Positions 61,534 through 64,000 of a DNA stretch of 64,000 nucleotides are shown here, in pieces. Positions within the stretch are counted from its first letter, which is position 1, and each line of letters begins with the position of its first letter. Position numbers and translations under genes: made by a program. Origin of the DNA: Verrucomicrobiia bacterium (GTDB lineage Bacteria; Verrucomicrobiota; Verrucomicrobiia; Opitutales; Cerasicoccaceae); NCBI GenBank assembly GCA_030432235.1, contig JAUIHT010000001.1, positions 1,054,001 to 1,118,000 of the forward strand, written 5' to 3'. The notes under the pieces were generated by a model. The model was not told the origin of the DNA. It saw nothing but the letters and a program-made list of their open reading frames with translations, and did not search any database.

Positions 61534-64000
61534 ATGCGGAAAACACTTCTTCCTGCGCTTGTGTGGCTCTTCCAGTCTTTGTTCTGTTGGGCGGCACATC
61601 CCGAGCTGAGCCTGTTCTCCAACGCCGACGGCAACCTCGTCGGCGAGGACGGTCAGGTCACTATCTACTTTAAGCTCTCCAGTTGGGAGCCGGTACAAAG
61701 CGACTACCGCATTGAGCTGGAGGCCGTCAATGGGACCGGCGAGGTAATCGCTTCGGAAAACATTCCGGTGCGTTACACCGGAGGAAACCTGGCGGTGAAC
61801 ACCGAACTGGAAATTGCCCAATACGGCCCGGTGACGGTTACTGCGCGCTTGATGGAGGCCTCAGGAAAGGACGCCATCGCTACGCAAACGTTGGGGCTCA
61901 TCCGCCTGGTGCCACCGAAACAAATCACCGATGAACAACGCCAGCGCTCCAGCATCGGCATCAACACCCACAATGGCGCGCAGTGGAGCCTGTTCGAGAA
62001 GCTGGGCATACACTGGGCGCGCGACTACGCAGCCGGGGGCTTGGGCATCGGCGCCAGCCCGCCCAAGGCAAAGGACGGTAACAATTTTCGCACCGTCTAC
62101 GATAGAGCCGCCGCCGCAGGTGTCATCGTGTTGCCCTGCATGCAGCGTGGTTTTCACAATGCGGATGGCACCGGGTTCGTTGCGGACTCGAAAATCGAGA
62201 AGAGCTACGAGCAACTTGCCAAGGCCTTCCCCGAGATTTCCGTCTGGGAAGTGGAAAACGAGTACGACACACCGCTGGTCAAGATCGGCAAGGACACCGT
62301 CGAAGTCTGGGGGCCGATGATTGCGGCTGCGCACAAGGGTCTTGAGGCAAGCGGCACCGGCGCCAAGCTTGCCATGAACGGCCGCGCGGGCATTCACACC
62401 GACTTCACGCGTGAGTTACTGGAGTCCGAATACGGCGACGATTTCTCGGTGGTGAACTACCACTATTATACGGGCACGGTGCCTCCGGAAGTCTCCAGCG
62501 CCAATATGAACAACGGTGTCGATCCGGGCTATGAAAAGTTCACCTACCTCGACCAACTGCGTATCATCAATCAGCTTGCCCGTGAGCACGGCAAGGAAGC
62601 TTGGCTGACCGAGGGTGGCTACGATGTGAAATACGGTCCTGCCGTGGGGGTTGAAAACCAGGCCATTCTTCTGCCGCGCCTCTATCTCACGGCGCGTTGG
62701 GCGGGGACGGACAAGATTTTCTGGTACTTCGATCGCGATGTTCGAGGCTCCACGCAGAAGTTTGGTTCCTGTGGACTTTTCGACCTTAGCGGTCATCTGC
62801 GTCCTTCGGCGGCTTCTCTGGCTGCGCTATCGGCGCAGACTGCCACCGCGAAGGTGCTTGGTCGCATCGATCTCGGCTCCCCCGATATCTGGTGCCTGGT
62901 CTTGGAGAAGGACGAGGGAGGTTATGTTTTACCCGCCTGGACGGTCTCGGAATCCGTACCGCTTCCGGCCGCTCTCAATGGCGCCACGGCTACCTACGAC
63001 ATGTATGGCAACGCGGTGTCGCCAGCTCAGCTCGGGCCACGGATGCACTATTTCCATATGGACGAGCTGCGCGCCGGGTGGTCCGGTATGTTGGCCACCG
63101 CCTTGGTCAGCCCCTCCGTCATGAGTGTACAGCCCGGCGGCTCCGGAACGGTGGCAATCACGCAGCCCGCAGGCTCCGGCATCACCTGGCAGGGCCTGCC
63201 CGAGGGCGTTACCGCGGACGGCCTCACGCTCCAGGTCGCCCAGGATGTGGAAGCAGGGCCTTATCCGGTCCAGCTGGTCGTCAGCGGCGACGGTTGGACG
63301 AAAACGCTGTCGATGGTGCTCGATGTCTCCGCCGTACTGAAGGTGACGCGTGAACCCTTCAAGCCTGGCTCGTCCACGACACTCACATTCAAGGCGCAGG
63401 GGAACCAGCGCGAGGACTGGCGCATCGGCACTACCGCATCCGGCGTGGCTTTCACGCCTGCGCGTTTCAGCCTGAGCCCGGGGCAGACGCAGTCGGTCAG
63501 TGTGGCCGTGCCGCGTGCCCAGACTGCTATCTTCCAGGTCAACCTCACCTCTGCCTCGGGCTTTGGCCAGAGCTTCTGGATGAAGCCGGCGTTGCATGTC
63601 GTGCCGGAAGCCAGTTTCGACGACGCCTCGCCGTTCCCCGGTGAGTGGCCGACTAGAGGTGAGATGTCCGGCGCCAGTTTTTCAAGCACGGATCTGGGGA
63701 AGGACCTGCGTACCCGCTTTGCCTGGTCGCCCGACGGTCTCGCCATGGCTGTTCGTCTGCCTTCGAAAATGCTCCAGTCTGGCAATCCGCAAAATTTCTG
63801 GGAGGGTTCCAACATCGAGTTCTTCATCGCTACCGACCCCGGGGCCGGTAGCGGCTGGAACAAGACCGCGCATCACTTCTACTTCGTCCCTTACAAAGAG
63901 GGAGAGCAGTGGGACCTGGCCTCCGGCGAGTGGAAGCGCAGTGATGCCATCAAGGCAACGATCCGCGACGATGATCGTGTGCAGAAAAAGGCCATCGAAA
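61534..64000 (+). CDS. Secreted clan GH-A (GH39-like) glycosidase, 3' end cut by window
   Basis: At least 822 residues, open to the window edge. The start ATG at 61534 gives a signal peptide (LLPALVWLFQSLFCWA) after a C-rich leader. An N-terminal beta domain (about 22-125) is followed by a barrel (about 138-440) with acid/base Glu243 in VWEVENEYD and nucleophile Glu360 in AWLTEGGYD, an arrangement like GH39 although the family is not certain. Then come beta-sandwich domains (about 500-680) and a CBM9-like domain from about 690 (FAWSPDGLAMAVRLP, GSNIEFFIATDPG). It pairs with the small secreted protein upstream and is probably controlled by the palindrome at 60768. Confidence 0.85.
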   Translation, partial: MRKTLLPALVWLFQSLFCWAAHPELSLFSNADGNLVGEDGQVTIYFKLSSWEPVQSDYRIELEAVNGTGEVIASENIPVRYTGGNLAVNTELEIAQYGPVTVTARLMEASGKDAIATQTLGLIRLVPPKQITDEQRQRSSIGINTHNGAQWSLFEKLGIHWARDYAAGGLGIGASPPKAKDGNNFRTVYDRAAAAGVIVLPCMQRGFHNADGTGFVADSKIEKSYEQLAKAFPEISVWEVENEYDTPLVKIGKDTVEVWGPMIAAAHKGLEASGTGAKLAMNGRAGIHTDFTRELLESEYGDDFSVVNYHYYTGTVPPEVSSANMNNGVDPGYEKFTYLDQLRIINQLAREHGKEAWLTEGGYDVKYGPAVGVENQAILLPRLYLTARWAGTDKIFWYFDRDVRGSTQKFGSCGLFDLSGHLRPSAASLAALSAQTATAKVLGRIDLGSPDIWCLVLEKDEGGYVLPAWTVSESVPLPAALNGATATYDMYGNAVSPAQLGPRMHYFHMDELRAGWSGMLATALVSPSVMSVQPGGSGTVAITQPAGSGITWQGLPEGVTADGLTLQVAQDVEAGPYPVQLVVSGDGWTKTLSMVLDVSAVLKVTREPFKPGSSTTLTFKAQGNQREDWRIGTTASGVAFTPARFSLSPGQTQSVSVAVPRAQTAIFQVNLTSASGFGQSFWMKPALHVVPEASFDDASPFPGEWPTRGEMSGASFSSTDLGKDLRTRFAWSPDGLAMAVRLPSKMLQSGNPQNFWEGSNIEFFIATDPGAGSGWNKTAHHFYFVPYKEGEQWDLASGEWKRSDAIKATIRDDDRVQKKAIE

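Overview
The window looks like a chromosome segment of a marine-type Verrucomicrobiota bacterium, probably class Opitutia (Puniceicoccales/Opitutales-like). This is inferred from protein style, not from a marker gene. The signs are PEP-CTERM surface proteins, many secreted glycoside hydrolases, sulfatases and esterases, giant pilin-like proteins with a GF-type N-terminus, an SHD1-like domain fused to a thioredoxin domain, a DPDRDG-type C-terminal domain, and high but patchy GC. I saw no tRNA, rRNA, insertion sequence, CRISPR array or replication origin.

Bases 1-15135 are mostly housekeeping: the 3' end of ftsZ, a DEAD-box helicase (motif DEVD), a putative esterase with a degenerate triad, a sugar ABC uptake operon (lipoprotein plus two permeases, no ATPase), an MYG1-like/YunG-like pair, a thioredoxin-fold protein, hisB, hisH, citrate synthase and a MASE1-PAS hybrid histidine kinase. 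Bases 15123-25367 carry sugar catabolism: a GH2 beta-mannosidase behind a two-gene ABC exporter whose ATP sites are asymmetric, then xylulokinase and xylose isomerase with a divergent PAS-AraC regulator.

Bases 25396-64000 form a large polysaccharide-degradation region. Locus A (minus strand, 35379 to 25396) is one apparent operon: GH1 beta-glucosidase, GH16 enzyme with three repeated sugar-binding modules, a 1245-residue pseudopilin-like protein, a small secreted protein and a sulfatase, the last three with overlapping reading frames. Divergent from it is the most unusual gene here: an apparently intact GH1 glycosidase fused to a C-terminal AraC-type DNA-binding domain (35748-37529). Locus B (plus strand, 37701 to 50378) has two PEP-CTERM proteins, a secreted clan GH-A glycosidase with PKD and sugar-binding domains, a second pseudopilin-like/small-protein pair homologous to that in locus A, and a GH42 beta-galactosidase. 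Locus C (50650-64000) has two giant paralogous multidomain esterases, a sulfatase without a signal peptide, a small sugar-binding-like protein and a truncated-by-window clan GH-A glycosidase.

Loci B and C seem tied together by a shared palindrome, TTCAATTGATTGAA, found three times exactly and twice in degenerate form, each time in a promoter region. A second element, TCGGnnnATGACATATAT, lies on both sides of the GH1-AraC gene and is a candidate operator for it. The main hypothesis is a glycan-use system in which a catalytic glycosidase doubles as the sensor of a transcription factor, and in which a large pseudopilin plus a small partner protein is built into polysaccharide-degradation operons. 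Both ideas rest on sequence reading only.
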